Below the pieces are notes generated by a model. That model did not search any database. It was not told the DNA's origin and was given only the letters and a program-made list of their open reading frames with translations. Position numbers and translations under genes: made by a program. Below are positions 1 to 8,988 of a stretch of DNA of 64,000 nt, in pieces. Position 1 is the stretch's first letter. The number at the start of each line of letters is the position of its first letter. The stretch is from Lapillicoccus sp. GTDB lineage: Bacteria > Actinomycetota > Actinomycetes > Actinomycetales > Dermatophilaceae. The stretch spans positions 1 through 64,000 of the forward strand of contig NZ_JANXRJ010000123.1 in assembly GCF_025353065.1 (NCBI RefSeq), given 5' to 3'.

Positions 1-1
1 G

Positions 2-1258
2 TTCAAGCGGGTCAACGACACCGCCGGCCACGCCGCCGGTGACGCGGTCCTCGTCGAGACGACGCGGCGGATGCGCGCGGTCCTGCGCGAGCAGGACACC
101 GTCGCGCGGGTCGGCGGCGACGAGTTCGTCGTCGTCGTCGAGCCCTGGCAGCGAACGCCCGGCAACGGACCGACCGACGCGCCCTTCGACGACCGCGCGC
201 TCGCGGTCGAGCTGGCCGAGCGCCTGGCGGAGGCGCTCCGGCAGCCCGTCGAGGTCGACGGGGTCGAGCACGTCGTGACGGCGAGCATCGGCATCACCTA
301 CGCCGGCACCGTCGCGGTGGCCGCCGAGGACGTGCTGCGCGACGCCGACGCCGCGATGTACCACGCCAAGCACGCCGGCAAGGACCGCTTCGAGGTCTTC
401 GAGGACGGGCTGCGCGTCGACCTGGCCGAGCGGGGGCGCGTGGAGCAGCTCCTGCGCCGGGCTGTCTCACCCACCGTGGTGCCTGCACCCCGCGGGACTC
501 CTACGCTGGCCGCGGCATACCAGGCGGTCGTGGACGCGGCGACCGGTAACCTGGTCGGCTTCGAGGCGCTGGCCCGACTGTCCGACGGCGAGGGGGGGAC
601 CATCCCCCCCGACGTGTTCATCCCGGTCGCCGAGAGCACGGCCCTGATCCGCCCGCTGGGCATCTTCATGCTCGACCAGGCCTGCCGACAGCTGGCCGAG
701 TGGCGTCGGACGTTCCCCGGCATGGCGCACGTCACGATGGCCGTCAACGTCTCAGCGCTGCAGGCTCAGCACGCAAGTCTGCTGGACGACGTCCGCGGCA
801 CCGTGCGGGCCCATGGGCTCACGGGCTCGGACCTCGTCCTGGAGCTGACGGAGTCCTCGCTGCTGCAGGCGGCGCACTCCACCCTCTCCGCCCTTCAGGC
901 CCTGCGCGACGACGGCGTCGGCATCGCCATCGACGACTTCGGCACCGGCTACGCCAGCCTGCGCTACCTCACGACGTTGCCCGTGTCCGCGGTCAAGGTG
1001 GACCGCTCCTTCACCGCCGGACTCCCCCACGACCAGACCTGTCAGACCATCGTGCGCGCCGTCATCGGCCTCGCTGCCGAGCTCAACCTCTCTTGCATCG
1101 TCGAGGGCGTCGAGACGGAGGAGCAGCGGGAAGCCCTCCCCGCCGGCGTGCAGCTCCAGGGCTGGCTCACCGGCAGACCCACCTTGGAGCCTGACATCGC
1201 CGCACTGCTCGTCGGCACGATCAGTGCTCGGCCGTATCCGGTGTTCATGGTGCGATGA
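2..1258 (+). CDS. GGDEF-EAL diguanylate cyclase/phosphodiesterase (5' end outside window)
   Basis: This is the 3' part of a cyclic-di-GMP turnover protein. The reading frame is open to the window edge and begins in the GGDEF domain (FKRVNDTAGH), so the ATG at 71 on the ORF track is internal. The GGDEF signature RVGGDEF is intact. The EAL domain follows from about residue 150 of the visible part, with EALARL, VNVSALQ, LELTES, IDDFGTGYASL, VKVDRSF, EGVET and LQGWL. All motifs usually needed for phosphodiesterase activity are therefore present, and neither domain looks degenerate from sequence. Sensor domains, if any, lie upstream of the window. Which activity dominates cannot be told. Confidence 0.95.
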   Translation, partial: FKRVNDTAGHAAGDAVLVETTRRMRAVLREQDTVARVGGDEFVVVVEPWQRTPGNGPTDAPFDDRALAVELAERLAEALRQPVEVDGVEHVVTASIGITYAGTVAVAAEDVLRDADAAMYHAKHAGKDRFEVFEDGLRVDLAERGRVEQLLRRAVSPTVVPAPRGTPTLAAAYQAVVDAATGNLVGFEALARLSDGEGGTIPPDVFIPVAESTALIRPLGIFMLDQACRQLAEWRRTFPGMAHVTMAVNVSALQAQHASLLDDVRGTVRAHGLTGSDLVLELTESSLLQAAHSTLSALQALRDDGVGIAIDDFGTGYASLRYLTTLPVSAVKVDRSFTAGLPHDQTCQTIVRAVIGLAAELNLSCIVEGVETEEQREALPAGVQLQGWLTGRPTLEPDIAALLVGTISARPYPVFMVR

Positions 1259-1479
1259 CCCGGGCCACTGCGCCAAGTAAGGAGACCCGGCTCAGCCGCT
1301 GCCCCTGACGTCAGATTCCCCGGATCTCCGCTGTGCTATACCGTCTTCCGGCCGATACCGACGAAATGACCCGCCCGCGCTCGAAGCTCAGGATGCCCGG
1401 ACACAACCGATGCATCCTGCTGTCGTCACCCCGGAGCACCGAGGAAGCGGTGCTTCCTCTCTCCCTCGAGACGACCATG

Positions 1480-1641
1480 CCACTCCTGGGCGTGGTCACG
1501 GCTGGATGCATCCTCGTGGGGTTCGTCTCGCTATCGACGTGGCTGGGCCGCAAGGATGGCGACTACCTCATGCAGTGGGGGCCCAGGACGCTCCAGGTCG
1601 AGAGCGTGGCCGCCGAGCACGGGCCGGAGGAACGTACCTGA
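1480..1641 (+). CDS. possible small single-pass membrane protein (weak)
   Basis: This is the only candidate in the roughly 420-base gap between the GGDEF-EAL gene and the P450 gene. From the ATG at 1480 it would encode about 53 residues with one hydrophobic segment (LLGVVTAGCILVGFVSL) followed by a charged tail. No convincing ribosome binding site is visible, and the track frame extends upstream to a GTG at 1333 without protein-like sequence. I do not recognise a family. It could equally be non-coding. Confidence 0.2.
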   Translation, partial: PLLGVVTAGCILVGFVSLSTWLGRKDGDYLMQWGPRTLQVESVAAEHGPEERT

Positions 1642-1680
1642 CCCACTTGACTCCGAGTCGAGCAGGCAGCTCTCGACCGG

Positions 1681-4600
1681 TCAGGCGTAGACGTCCGCGA
1701 CGTAGCGGCTGTGCTCCCGCTGCATCTCGATCATCCACGCATCGGCCCGCTCGGCCGTCGCGCCGGTCGCCTCGATGTAGATGCGGGTGCAGGTGTCGTA
1801 GACCGCCGGGGCCATCCGCTGACCGTCCCCGCAGACGAAGAAGATCGCCCCGGCACGGACGAGGTCGATCACCTCGGCGCGGTCGGCCCACAGCCGGTCC
1901 TGGACGAACGTCACGCCGTCGGCGGGGGTGACGGAGAACGCCGGCCGCACCGCGACGAGGCCCTGCTCCGCCCACTCGTCGAGCTCGTCGCGGTAGAGGA
2001 AGTCGACGTCGGGCTGGTCGCAGCCAAAGAACAGCAGGGCCGGCGCCGGAGTGACTCCCTGCTCCTGGGCCGCCAGCGCGCGGTCCTGCAGGAAGCCGCG
2101 GAACGGCGCGATCCCGGTGCCCGCGCACACCATCACGACCGGCGTGGCGAGCGACTGCGGCGGGTGGAACGCGACGTTCGACGGTCGCACGGTCACCGCG
2201 ACCTTCGTCCCCGGACGCGCGCGGGCGAGATAGGTCGAGGCCGCGCCCTCGTAGGTGCCGGAGCCCGACAGCGCCGGAGCGGTCAGCACCGAGACGGTGA
2301 GGGTGACGTGGTCGGTGCTCCACCTCGGCGAGGAGGAGATCGAGTACTGACGGGGGGTCAGGGGGGTGAGCATCTGCAGGAAGGTCCCGAACGCCAATTG
2401 GCATGCGGGATAACGCTCGAGGAGGTCGAGCACCGTGATCCGCGGGGTCAGGATCTCGTCGGTGTATGCCGCGGGGTCACCGGCGAGGGCGGCCAGGGCC
2501 GCCTTGTCGGGCGGGCACACCGTGGCGTCGGCGAGCAGCTCGAGCTGCTTGCGGGTGGCGGGCAGGGACAGCTCGACGTAACTGGCCAGCAGCTCGCCCG
2601 CGGTCACCGGCGTGTCGGTGGGCAGGAACGTGTGGCCGCCCTCGCTGATGCGGATCACGGTCTGGGCGTCGTACGCGAGGTCGAACCGGCTGAGGGCGCG
2701 ATCCACGGCCAGCGTCGGGTTGAGCGGCAGGACCGCGAGATAGTCCCCCGTCTCGTAGGTCATGCCGTCGGGGAGGGCGATCTCCAGGTGACGCTTGGAC
2801 CGGGCGCCCGAGGCGTCCATGTCCACCAGCTCACGGTTGGCCACGACCGCGCCCAGCTGCAGGTGGTTCTGGCGCAGGATCGGGTCCCGGGTCGCCCCGA
2901 CGAACTCGACCTCGAGCAGCGGGGTCGGCGCCGGGACCTCGTCGTCCTGGCCCAGCGCGGTGGTGACCGGTCCCCAGAACCCGGAGTACCAGTCGTCGAA
3001 GTCGCCGAAGAAGTCGCCGCGGGCGTTGGCCGCACCGCGGTCGACCAGGCGGGTGGCCCCGGCGCGGGCGAGGTGCTCGTCGATCGCGGTGGGGACGGCC
3101 TGGTAGGTGCGGGCCCAGTCCGTGTTGCCGCAGCCGAACACGGCATACCGCACTCCCTCGAGCGCGCCCTCGGGCAGCTCGCTCACCCAGGCGAGGAACT
3201 GGCGGGCGTTGTCCGGCGGCTTCCCCTCGTAGGAGGAGCAGACCACGATGACGGCGCCGTCGGTCGGGAGGGGACCCGCCGTGCTGTCGAGGGTGTCGAC
3301 GCTGGGGGTGTAGCCGCGCTGCTTCGCGTCTTGGCGATCCGCTCGGCGAAGGCCTGCGAGGTGCCCGCGTTGGAGCCGAAAAGCACGCGGAGGGGGATCC
3401 CGTTCGCGGCGGCCGCTGCGACCTGCCGACCGCCGGACTGCTTGGCGGCTTCGGGCGCCGAGACGATCGTGGTGTCGCGGCGTCGCGCTCTCATGTAGAG
3501 CTCGTCCGGCTTGATCGTCAGGGTCTGCTTGATCTTCAGCTGGTAGTCCGGGTCGACGGGGCTGAGATCGAAGCGCTGCAACAGCATCGCGAGGAACACG
3601 ACCGCCTCCTGCAGGGCGAACCCACGCCCGATGCACGACCGCTGACCGTTACCGAAGGGCTTCCAGGCGTTGGGCGGCAGCGCCTGGGCGCGGTCGAAGG
3701 CGAACCGGTCGGGGTCGAACGAGTCGGCGTCATCGCCCCATACGGCAGGGTCGCGGTGCAGCGCCGGTATGACGACGAGGAGCGCCTGCCCGGCGTCGAT
3801 GGCGAAGCGGCCACCGATGACGGTGTCCTCGTAGGGCGTCAAGGAGAAGGCGGGCGCGGTGGGCCACAGCCGCAGGGACTCCTTGAGGACCTGGTCGAGG
3901 TAGGTCAGGTCGGCGAGGTCGGAGAACTGGGGGGCGCGCTCGCCGAGCACCTCGTCGACGTGCGCGCGGGCCTTGGCCAGCAGCTCGGGGTGACGCAGCA
4001 GCTCGTAGAGCGTGAAGGTCAGCAGCCCGCTGGTGGTCTCGTGCCCAGCGATCAGGAAGGTCACCATCTGGTAGCGGAGGTTCTCGTCCGAGAGTCGTTC
4101 TCCGGTCTGGGGATCGGTGGCCGTGAGCATCGTGTCGAGGATGTCGTGCTGACCCTCGGGCAGCGGGTGGCGTCGGCGGTCGGCGATCAGCTGGTCGGCG
4201 ACGTCGTACATCACCCGCTTGTCTTCGTCGTACTGGTGACGCGTCTTCAGCATCAGCCGGGTCTGCAGCGGCAGCCGCTGCCCGCGCGCCCTGGACTCGA
4301 TCAGGGTGCGGGTCATCGAGCCGACGAAGGGGTGGGTCTGCTCGGAGTACATGCTGTTGAAGCGATAGGAGAACGAGCACAGGGCGATCGTGTCCAGGGT
4401 CAGCCGCGTCGCGTCGCCGCCGATGTCGATGGAGTGCTCGGGGCCCTGTCGCTCCCACTTCAACAGCAGCTGGTCGGCGATGTCGATCATCCCGTCGAAC
4501 ATCCCGTGCAGGGCTGCCGGTCCGAAGGCGGGCATCAGGATCCGGTGTGCCGCGCCCCAGTTCGGCTCGTCGGTGTCGGCCGTGAACAGCCCGTCACCGG

Positions 4601-4871
4601 CGAAGTCGCGCACCTGCAGGAGCGCGCGGTTCAGCTTCTTGTCGAACCGGGTCTCGTCGCACAGCTCGTTGACCAGCTCCTGGGAGGTGACGATCAGCAG
4701 GTTGTTGCCGAGGACCTCCAGCCGGAAGAGGGGGCCGTACTCCTTCGCCAGCTCCGCGAGCCCGAACACGCCCTTGTCCTGGTCGACGTCATTGAGGTTG
4801 CCCACGATGGGTCGCGGCTTGGGCTGGGGAATCGGTTGCAGGACGGGGAGTGGGCATGTGCGTACCTTCAT
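1681..4871 (-). pseudogene. CYP102A (P450 BM3)-like cytochrome P450/NADPH reductase fusion, single-base frameshift
   Basis: Self-sufficient fatty-acid-hydroxylase type: P450 domain followed by FMN, FAD and NADPH domains, cytosolic. The P450 half starts at ATG 4871 and carries the I-helix AGHETTSG, ESLRLWP and the heme loop FGNGQRSCIG. The FMN domain begins LRVLFGSNAGTSQAFAERIAK. The frame then changes at about 3328-3332, and the other frame continues AKQRGYTPSVDTLDS, then RQYSISSSPR, GTGIAPFRGF and the C-terminus SRYVADVYA. Restoring one base gives about 1063 residues, close to BM3 (1049), and an ungapped match across the junction. The positions matching BM3 Arg47 and Tyr51, which bind the substrate carboxylate, read Asn and Ile, so the substrate may differ. 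The break may be a sequencing error or a real mutation. No dedicated regulator is adjacent. Confidence 0.9.
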
Positions 4872-5014
4872 CGGGGAGCCGGGACCAGCAGTATCGGGTA
4901 ACAGGCTAGGTCGGCCACCTGAGGTCGGCGCGAGCAGGGTCGCGCCACACCGTCCCGATGGGCACACCCCCACCGAGCTCCTCCCCCTCACGAACGGGTA
5001 GCGGTGCCCGGGCT

Positions 5015-5479
5015 CTAGACGGCGGAGTCTGCGACGACCGCCTTGGCCCGGGTGACACCGACCAGGCTGACGACCATCAGAACGGCTTCGACGACGAGGC
5101 TGATGAGGCCGAGCGGCTCGGTCCAGTTGCCCCGGTCGTCGGCGTAGTCGGGCAGGCCCGGGCCACGCGACAGGCAGTAGCCGACGATCGGCACGAGCCC
5201 GGCGAGGAAGGCGACCGCCCAGACCATGACCGAGTTTCGGGTCCGGGGGGCGAGCAGGAGGACGGCGACGATGACGGCGGAGATCTCGAGCAGGTAGTAG
5301 CCGATGCCGATGTCGCCCGGGTCCTTCGACCCGGGGACACCACCCTGGTCGATGAGGTGGATCGCGGCCACGCCCAGGCAGAGCACCGCTGCGATGGCGG
5401 CCAGGACGATGGGGACGTTCAGGGTTCGCGAGCTGGCGAGACCGGGGGGGGCCATGGTGCGGTCGGGACGCGAGGACAT
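5015..5479 (-). CDS. small four-helix membrane protein, unknown function
   Basis: About 154 residues. The start at 5479 is chosen because GAAGGAG lies just upstream. The longer ORF on the track (to 5989) adds non-protein-like sequence. Four hydrophobic segments are visible (around VPIVLAAIAAVLCLGVA, YYLLEISAVIVAVLLL, VMVWAVAFLAGLVPIVGY and LISLVVEAVLMVVSLV). I do not recognise the family. It lies 143 bases upstream of the P450 gene on the same strand, so co-transcription is possible but not shown. Confidence 0.7.
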   Translation of the reverse strand: MSSRPDRTMAPPGLASSRTLNVPIVLAAIAAVLCLGVAAIHLIDQGGVPGSKDPGDIGIGYYLLEISAVIVAVLLLAPRTRNSVMVWAVAFLAGLVPIVGYCLSRGPGLPDYADDRGNWTEPLGLISLVVEAVLMVVSLVGVTRAKAVVADSAV

Positions 5480-5881
5480 CGTGGTACTCCTTCGGTGGGG
5501 GAAAGGTGCACTCACAACCGTGTCTCCGGTTTCTTGGAGGGATCTGGGAAACGGGCTTTTCGCCCGGTTCTTGACCGAGTCCAGACGAAATCCCGGCGAA
5601 GGGCGGGATGAATCGTGAATGTCGGCGGGACCTTCGGCACCTGACACGGGTGGCGGCCGGGCACACGATGGGGTCATCGGCCGTCCACCAGCAGCGAGAC
5701 CCGCGCTGGACCGGTCCGCGTGACGCTCCTGGCCAGTTGAGGTGCGACGCAGGACTCTCTGAGACAACCCCAAGATGCCCGGCGCATGCTCTGGTCCAGG
5801 AGGGAAACGCGTCGTCCACGCGCTCCTCCCCCTCCGCTCCGACCCGGAAGCGAAGGGGCACCACCCGTGAAGGGAACTGTC
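5480..5881. other. gap of about 400 bases without a supported gene
   Basis: Upstream region of the small membrane protein gene. It contains an imperfect hairpin, GAAACGGGC / GCCCGGTTC (5548-5570) with a TTTTC loop. No protein-like reading frame was recognised on either strand. Confidence 0.4.
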
Positions 5882-6061
5882 ATGACATCCACCGGCAGGC
5901 GCGGCGCGGCAGTTCGCGCCTGGATCCTCCGCAACATCGTGGCCGACGATCCCCATCCCGTCCCGAGCGCCCTCGACGTCCTGGACCATGCGAACCCACC
6001 GAAGCCACTGACCACCCAGGCCACTGCGGCCGAAAGTGCGGCGAGCGGCACGAGGGGCTGA
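5882..6061 (+). CDS. small hypothetical protein (59 aa)
   Basis: The ATG at 5882 is preceded by GAAGGGAACTGTC, a plausible ribosome binding site, which is the main support. The product is a basic N-terminus (TSTGRRGAAVRAWILRNIV) followed by a Pro- and Ala-rich tail. There is no recognisable domain and no membrane segment. It is convergent with the ECF sigma gene, 40 bases away. Confidence 0.4.
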   Translation: MTSTGRRGAAVRAWILRNIVADDPHPVPSALDVLDHANPPKPLTTQATAAESAASGTRG

Positions 6062-6101
6062 GCCGAGTGGCCGACCGCGAGCAGGGCGACGATCCCGAGG
6101 A

Positions 6102-6686
6102 CTAGGCGTGCGCCGGACCCAGCGACTCGCGCAGGTGGATCAGGGCGTTGCGGATCCTCGTTCTGGAGGTGCCGAGCGGGATCTGCAGGATGTGCGCAAC
6201 CTCGGTATGCGTATGGCCACCGAAGTAGGCCAGCTCGAGCGCACGCCGCTGGACCGGGGTCAGCACGGCCAACGAGGTCCGCACCCGCGCCGCCTGCAAC
6301 GACCCGGGCGACGCCTCCGCGATGACGTCGGCCTCGAACCCCGAGCCGAGCTCCCGGTCCCGGGCGTCGCGCCGGCCGGACGCCTCGGGCGACCGGACCC
6401 GGTCCACGGCCCTGCGGTGCGCGATCGTCAGCATCCAGCCCAGAGCGCCACCGGAGGCTGCGTCGAATCCCCCTGCGGTGCGCCAGATCTCGAGGAACGC
6501 CTCCTGCGTCACCTCCTCGGCCTGGCCGCGGTCACGCACCACCCGCAGGACCAGCCCGAACACCCGTGACGCGTAGGCGTCGTAGAGCCTCGAGAAGGCG
6601 TCCCGGTCACCGCTCGAGACCTGAAGGAGAAGCTCTGCCGCCTGGGAGGACCCGGACAGCTGGTCGGGCGAGGGCGTCGGGATCAC
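6102..6686 (-). CDS. ECF RNA polymerase sigma factor (SigK-like)
   Basis: 194 residues with both ECF regions. Region 2 is at about residues 25-95 (RLYDAYASRVFGLVLRVV, QEAFLEIWRTA). Region 4 is at about residues 135-190 (LTPVQRRALELAYFGGHTH, then LGTSRTRIRNALIHLR). The HTH core differs slightly from the common LGTVKTRIR. Actinobacterial SigK-type factors usually sit beside an anti-sigma gene (RskA), and none is next to it here. It is divergent from the OhrR-like gene across a notably AT-rich promoter region. Confidence 0.9.
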   Translation of the reverse strand: MIPTPSPDQLSGSSQAAELLLQVSSGDRDAFSRLYDAYASRVFGLVLRVVRDRGQAEEVTQEAFLEIWRTAGGFDAASGGALGWMLTIAHRRAVDRVRSPEASGRRDARDRELGSGFEADVIAEASPGSLQAARVRTSLAVLTPVQRRALELAYFGGHTHTEVAHILQIPLGTSRTRIRNALIHLRESLGPAHA

Positions 6687-6770
6687 AACGACACGTCCTT
6701 CAGGATCGCGATGGTGACCCGGTGGTGGGTCGTGGTCGGGCAGGCCACACGGTAGATCCTATTTATCCAT

Positions 6771-6791
6771 AATCGTCCGTTTATTACGATT
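6771..6791. promoter_or_regulatory. inverted repeat in the AT-rich sigma/OhrR intergenic region
   Basis: AATCGT-N9-ACGATT, perfect 6-base arms, in the lowest-GC stretch between the divergent ECF sigma and MarR/OhrR genes. OhrR/MarR proteins bind AT-rich dyads in their own promoters, so this is a candidate operator. The pairing with this regulator is inferred. Confidence 0.4.
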
Positions 6792-6944
6792 TCTTGGTCG
6801 TCCTGAGACACAACCGCAAGAAACCCGGCTGCCATCCGTGTCGCGGCCCCGTCGTCCGCGAGGAAGCCGTTGACGAGCGAAACCACTACTTGACGAAATG
6901 GATCACGCATGAGTAATTTGATGGTGACTGGAAAGAGGCTCCTC

Positions 6945-7400
6945 GTGAATCGAGTGGCACGACTAAGGCTGGACGACCAGCTCTGCTTCTCAATGTATGC
7001 CGCCTCGAACGCCATCGTCCGGGCCTACCGGCCGTTGCTCGGCAAGATCGGGCTCACCTACCCGCAGTACCTCGTGATGATGGTGCTCTGGGAGGAGGAC
7101 GGCCAGTCGGTGCGCGACATCGCCGATCGGCTGCTGCTGCCCCCTCATGCCCTCAGTCCGCTCCTCGAGCGGATGAGCACAGCGGGCCTGCTCACCCGCG
7201 ATCGGGACCCGCACGACGGGCGGGTCGTCCGCATCCACCTGACCAGGGCCGGGACCCGGCTGCACGACGCTGCCTCGCGGGTCCAGGCCTCCGTCGCCTG
7301 TCAGACCCAGTTGTCGCCGGACGCCTTGGCCGGCATGCGCGACCAGCTCCAGGAGTTCGTGATGGTCATGGAGCAGCGGCCCGATCTCGTGCCGGGCTGA
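6945..7400 (+). CDS. ohrR: OhrR-like MarR-family redox regulator
   Basis: MarR winged-helix protein of the OhrR branch, repressors of organic-hydroperoxide resistance genes. The N-terminal LRLDDQLCFSMYAAS carries the reactive cysteine position typical of one-Cys OhrR, and LTYPQYLVMMVLWEEDG is highly characteristic. The recognition region is ALSPLLERMSTAGLL followed by the wing DPHDGRVV. I prefer the GTG at 6945, preceded by GAAAGAGG, over the ATG at 6909 on the track. No ohr peroxidase gene lies in the window, so its target is elsewhere or is a neighbour. Confidence 0.85.
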   Translation: MNRVARLRLDDQLCFSMYAASNAIVRAYRPLLGKIGLTYPQYLVMMVLWEEDGQSVRDIADRLLLPPHALSPLLERMSTAGLLTRDRDPHDGRVVRIHLTRAGTRLHDAASRVQASVACQTQLSPDALAGMRDQLQEFVMVMEQRPDLVPG

Positions 7401-7486
7401 GCCGGTGCCCAGATCGGCGAGCGAGCGTTTACCGCGCACTTCGTGCCGCGGCCGCATAGCAAACCCCGAGCCAAGGGAGTGAGTCG

Positions 7487-7807
7487 ATGGAGTCCGCACA
7501 ATGGGGCCCACGATCCATCAGCGTGGACGACGACCTCCTGCTGACGCTGGAGCGCCTCGACGAGCAGGTGCGCAGCCTCCAGGCGGCACTGCTGTCCAAC
7601 CGGCGCATCGGGGTCGCGGTCGGGATCGTGATGAACGAGCTGCGGATCACCGAGTCGGCGGCCTTCGAGGCGCTCCGACGCTTCAGCATGGACAGCAACC
7701 GCAAGCTGCGCGACGTCGCTGAGGACGTCATCGACACCGGTGAGCTGCCCGATGACCTTCGGCGGAGGGTCCTCGAGCCCATACCCCTGCGTCCGGCAGG
7801 TCGGTAG
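7487..7807 (+). CDS. ANTAR-domain protein
   Basis: 106 residues. The segment from about residue 28 to 90 (SNRRIGVAVGIVMNELRI, then AFEALRRFSMDSNRKLRDVA) matches the ANTAR RNA-binding fold used in transcription antitermination. There is only a short N-terminal coiled region and no attached GAF or receiver domain, so it is a minimal ANTAR protein. AAGGGAG precedes the ATG at good spacing. No RNA target hairpins were identified nearby. Confidence 0.8.
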   Translation: MESAQWGPRSISVDDDLLLTLERLDEQVRSLQAALLSNRRIGVAVGIVMNELRITESAAFEALRRFSMDSNRKLRDVAEDVIDTGELPDDLRRRVLEPIPLRPAGR

Positions 7808-7846
7808 CCGAGGAGGCCACCGGCGTGCCGGACCCCAGGCTAGTGA

Positions 7847-7854
7847 AATCGATT
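7847..7854. promoter_or_regulatory. LacI-type operator 1 (AATCGATT)
   Basis: AATCGATT within GTGAAATCGATTACC, 22 bases before the lacI-family start codon. It is one of four copies found only at promoters of this carbohydrate locus. LacI proteins typically bind palindromes with a central CG, so autoregulation is inferred. Confidence 0.7.
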
Positions 7855-7875
7855 ACCAGCCCCTAGGGTTCGGTG

Positions 7876-8886
7876 ATGGTCAAGATCAAGGACGTCGCCC
7901 GCCTGGCCGGCGTTTCCTCGGCCACGGTGTCCCGCGTCCTCAACGGCGTCTCGACCGTGGACGCCGACATGGCAGAGCAGGTGCGCGCGGCGGCCAAGAG
8001 CCTCGACTACCGCGCCAACGGGGTGGCTCGCAGCCTGCGCCTGCAGCGCACCGACGTCTGGGCGCTGATCATCTCCGACATCGGCAACCCCTTCTTCACC
8101 GCGGTCGCCCGTGGAGTGGAGGACGTCGCACAGCGCGAGGGCTTCTCCGTGGTGCTCTGCAACACCGACGAGAACTCCGACAAGGAGGCGCGCTACATCG
8201 ACGTCGCCGAGCGGGAGCAGGTCGCCGGCGTCATCATGTCGCCCAACATGTTCGGCAGCGACATCTCGCGCCTGACGTCGGCGGGCATCCCGGTGGTGGC
8301 GATCGACCGGCCGCTGCGGGAGCCGGTCGACTCCGTCCTGGTCAGCTCGGGTGACGGCGCCCGCGACGCGGTGCTCCACCTGTTCGAGCAGGGCTGGACG
8401 CGACCGGCGTGCGTCACCGGCCCCGCCCAGGCCGACACCGCGGAGCAGCGGCTGGCGGGCTACCGCGAGGCGTTCGCCCGGACAGGTCGGCGCCCGGCCA
8501 GGTCGTTGGTGCGCCACGGCGACTACCGCGCCGAGGCGGCGCAGTCCGCGGTGGCGTCCCTGCTCGACTCTCCCCACCCCCCGGACTCCTTCTTCGTCGC
8601 CAACTCCTCGATGGCCCTCGGGGCGCTGGCGGAGTTCACCCGCCGCCGCCTGGTGCCCGGCAAGGACGTCGGCCTCGTCGCCTTCGACGATGCGCCGTGG
8701 GCCAAGTTCGTCAGTCCCCCGCTGTCCGTCGTGGTCCAGCCCACCTACGACATCGGGGTCCGTGCCGGTGAGCTCCTCCTCGAGCGGGTGCGCCGGCTCA
8801 CCGATGCCAAGCCGCGGATCGTGATGCTGTCGACGGAGCTCGTCGTGCGCGAGAGCTCCCTGAGACGAGGTCGGCGACGGTCTTGA
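7876..8886 (+). CDS. LacI-family transcriptional regulator of the D-arabinan-type locus
   Basis: About 336 residues. The N-terminal helix-turn-helix and hinge are textbook (IKDVARLAGVSSATVSRVLN; ANGVARSLRLQRT). The periplasmic-binding-protein-like effector domain follows (WALIISDIGNPFFTAVARGV, VIMSPNMFGSD, VGLVAFDDAPWAKFVSPPL). It heads a locus of glycosidases, sugar kinase, isomerase and transporter, and the same AATCGATT palindrome lies before it and before three other units, which makes it the likely local repressor. The inducer is presumably D-arabinose or a short arabinan oligosaccharide (inference). Confidence 0.92.
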   Translation: MVKIKDVARLAGVSSATVSRVLNGVSTVDADMAEQVRAAAKSLDYRANGVARSLRLQRTDVWALIISDIGNPFFTAVARGVEDVAQREGFSVVLCNTDENSDKEARYIDVAEREQVAGVIMSPNMFGSDISRLTSAGIPVVAIDRPLREPVDSVLVSSGDGARDAVLHLFEQGWTRPACVTGPAQADTAEQRLAGYREAFARTGRRPARSLVRHGDYRAEAAQSAVASLLDSPHPPDSFFVANSSMALGALAEFTRRRLVPGKDVGLVAFDDAPWAKFVSPPLSVVVQPTYDIGVRAGELLLERVRRLTDAKPRIVMLSTELVVRESSLRRGRRRS

Positions 8887-8921
8887 CGCTACGGCGACCC
8901 GAACCGTAGGTTGGGACGAGA

Positions 8922-8929
8922 AATCGATT
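8922..8929. promoter_or_regulatory. LacI-type operator 2 (AATCGATT)
   Basis: AATCGATT in GAGAAATCGATTCCCC, about 60 bases upstream of the chosen GH172 start, in the promoter of the GH172-GH116 pair. Confidence 0.7.
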
Positions 8930-8988
8930 CCCCACGCATGGGCTCGTCGCTGTCACACCTCGCGCAGTCATACCAAGGAGCTCTCCGT

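Noticed and set aside
4872-5864. N-terminal extension of the P450 ORF (to 5864)
   Set aside because: Low-complexity shadow sequence overlapping the small membrane protein gene. The P450 domain begins at 4871.
6683-7015. 110-residue minus-strand ORF across the sigma/OhrR promoter
   Set aside because: Overlaps the AT-rich promoter and the ohrR 5' end, with no family resemblance.
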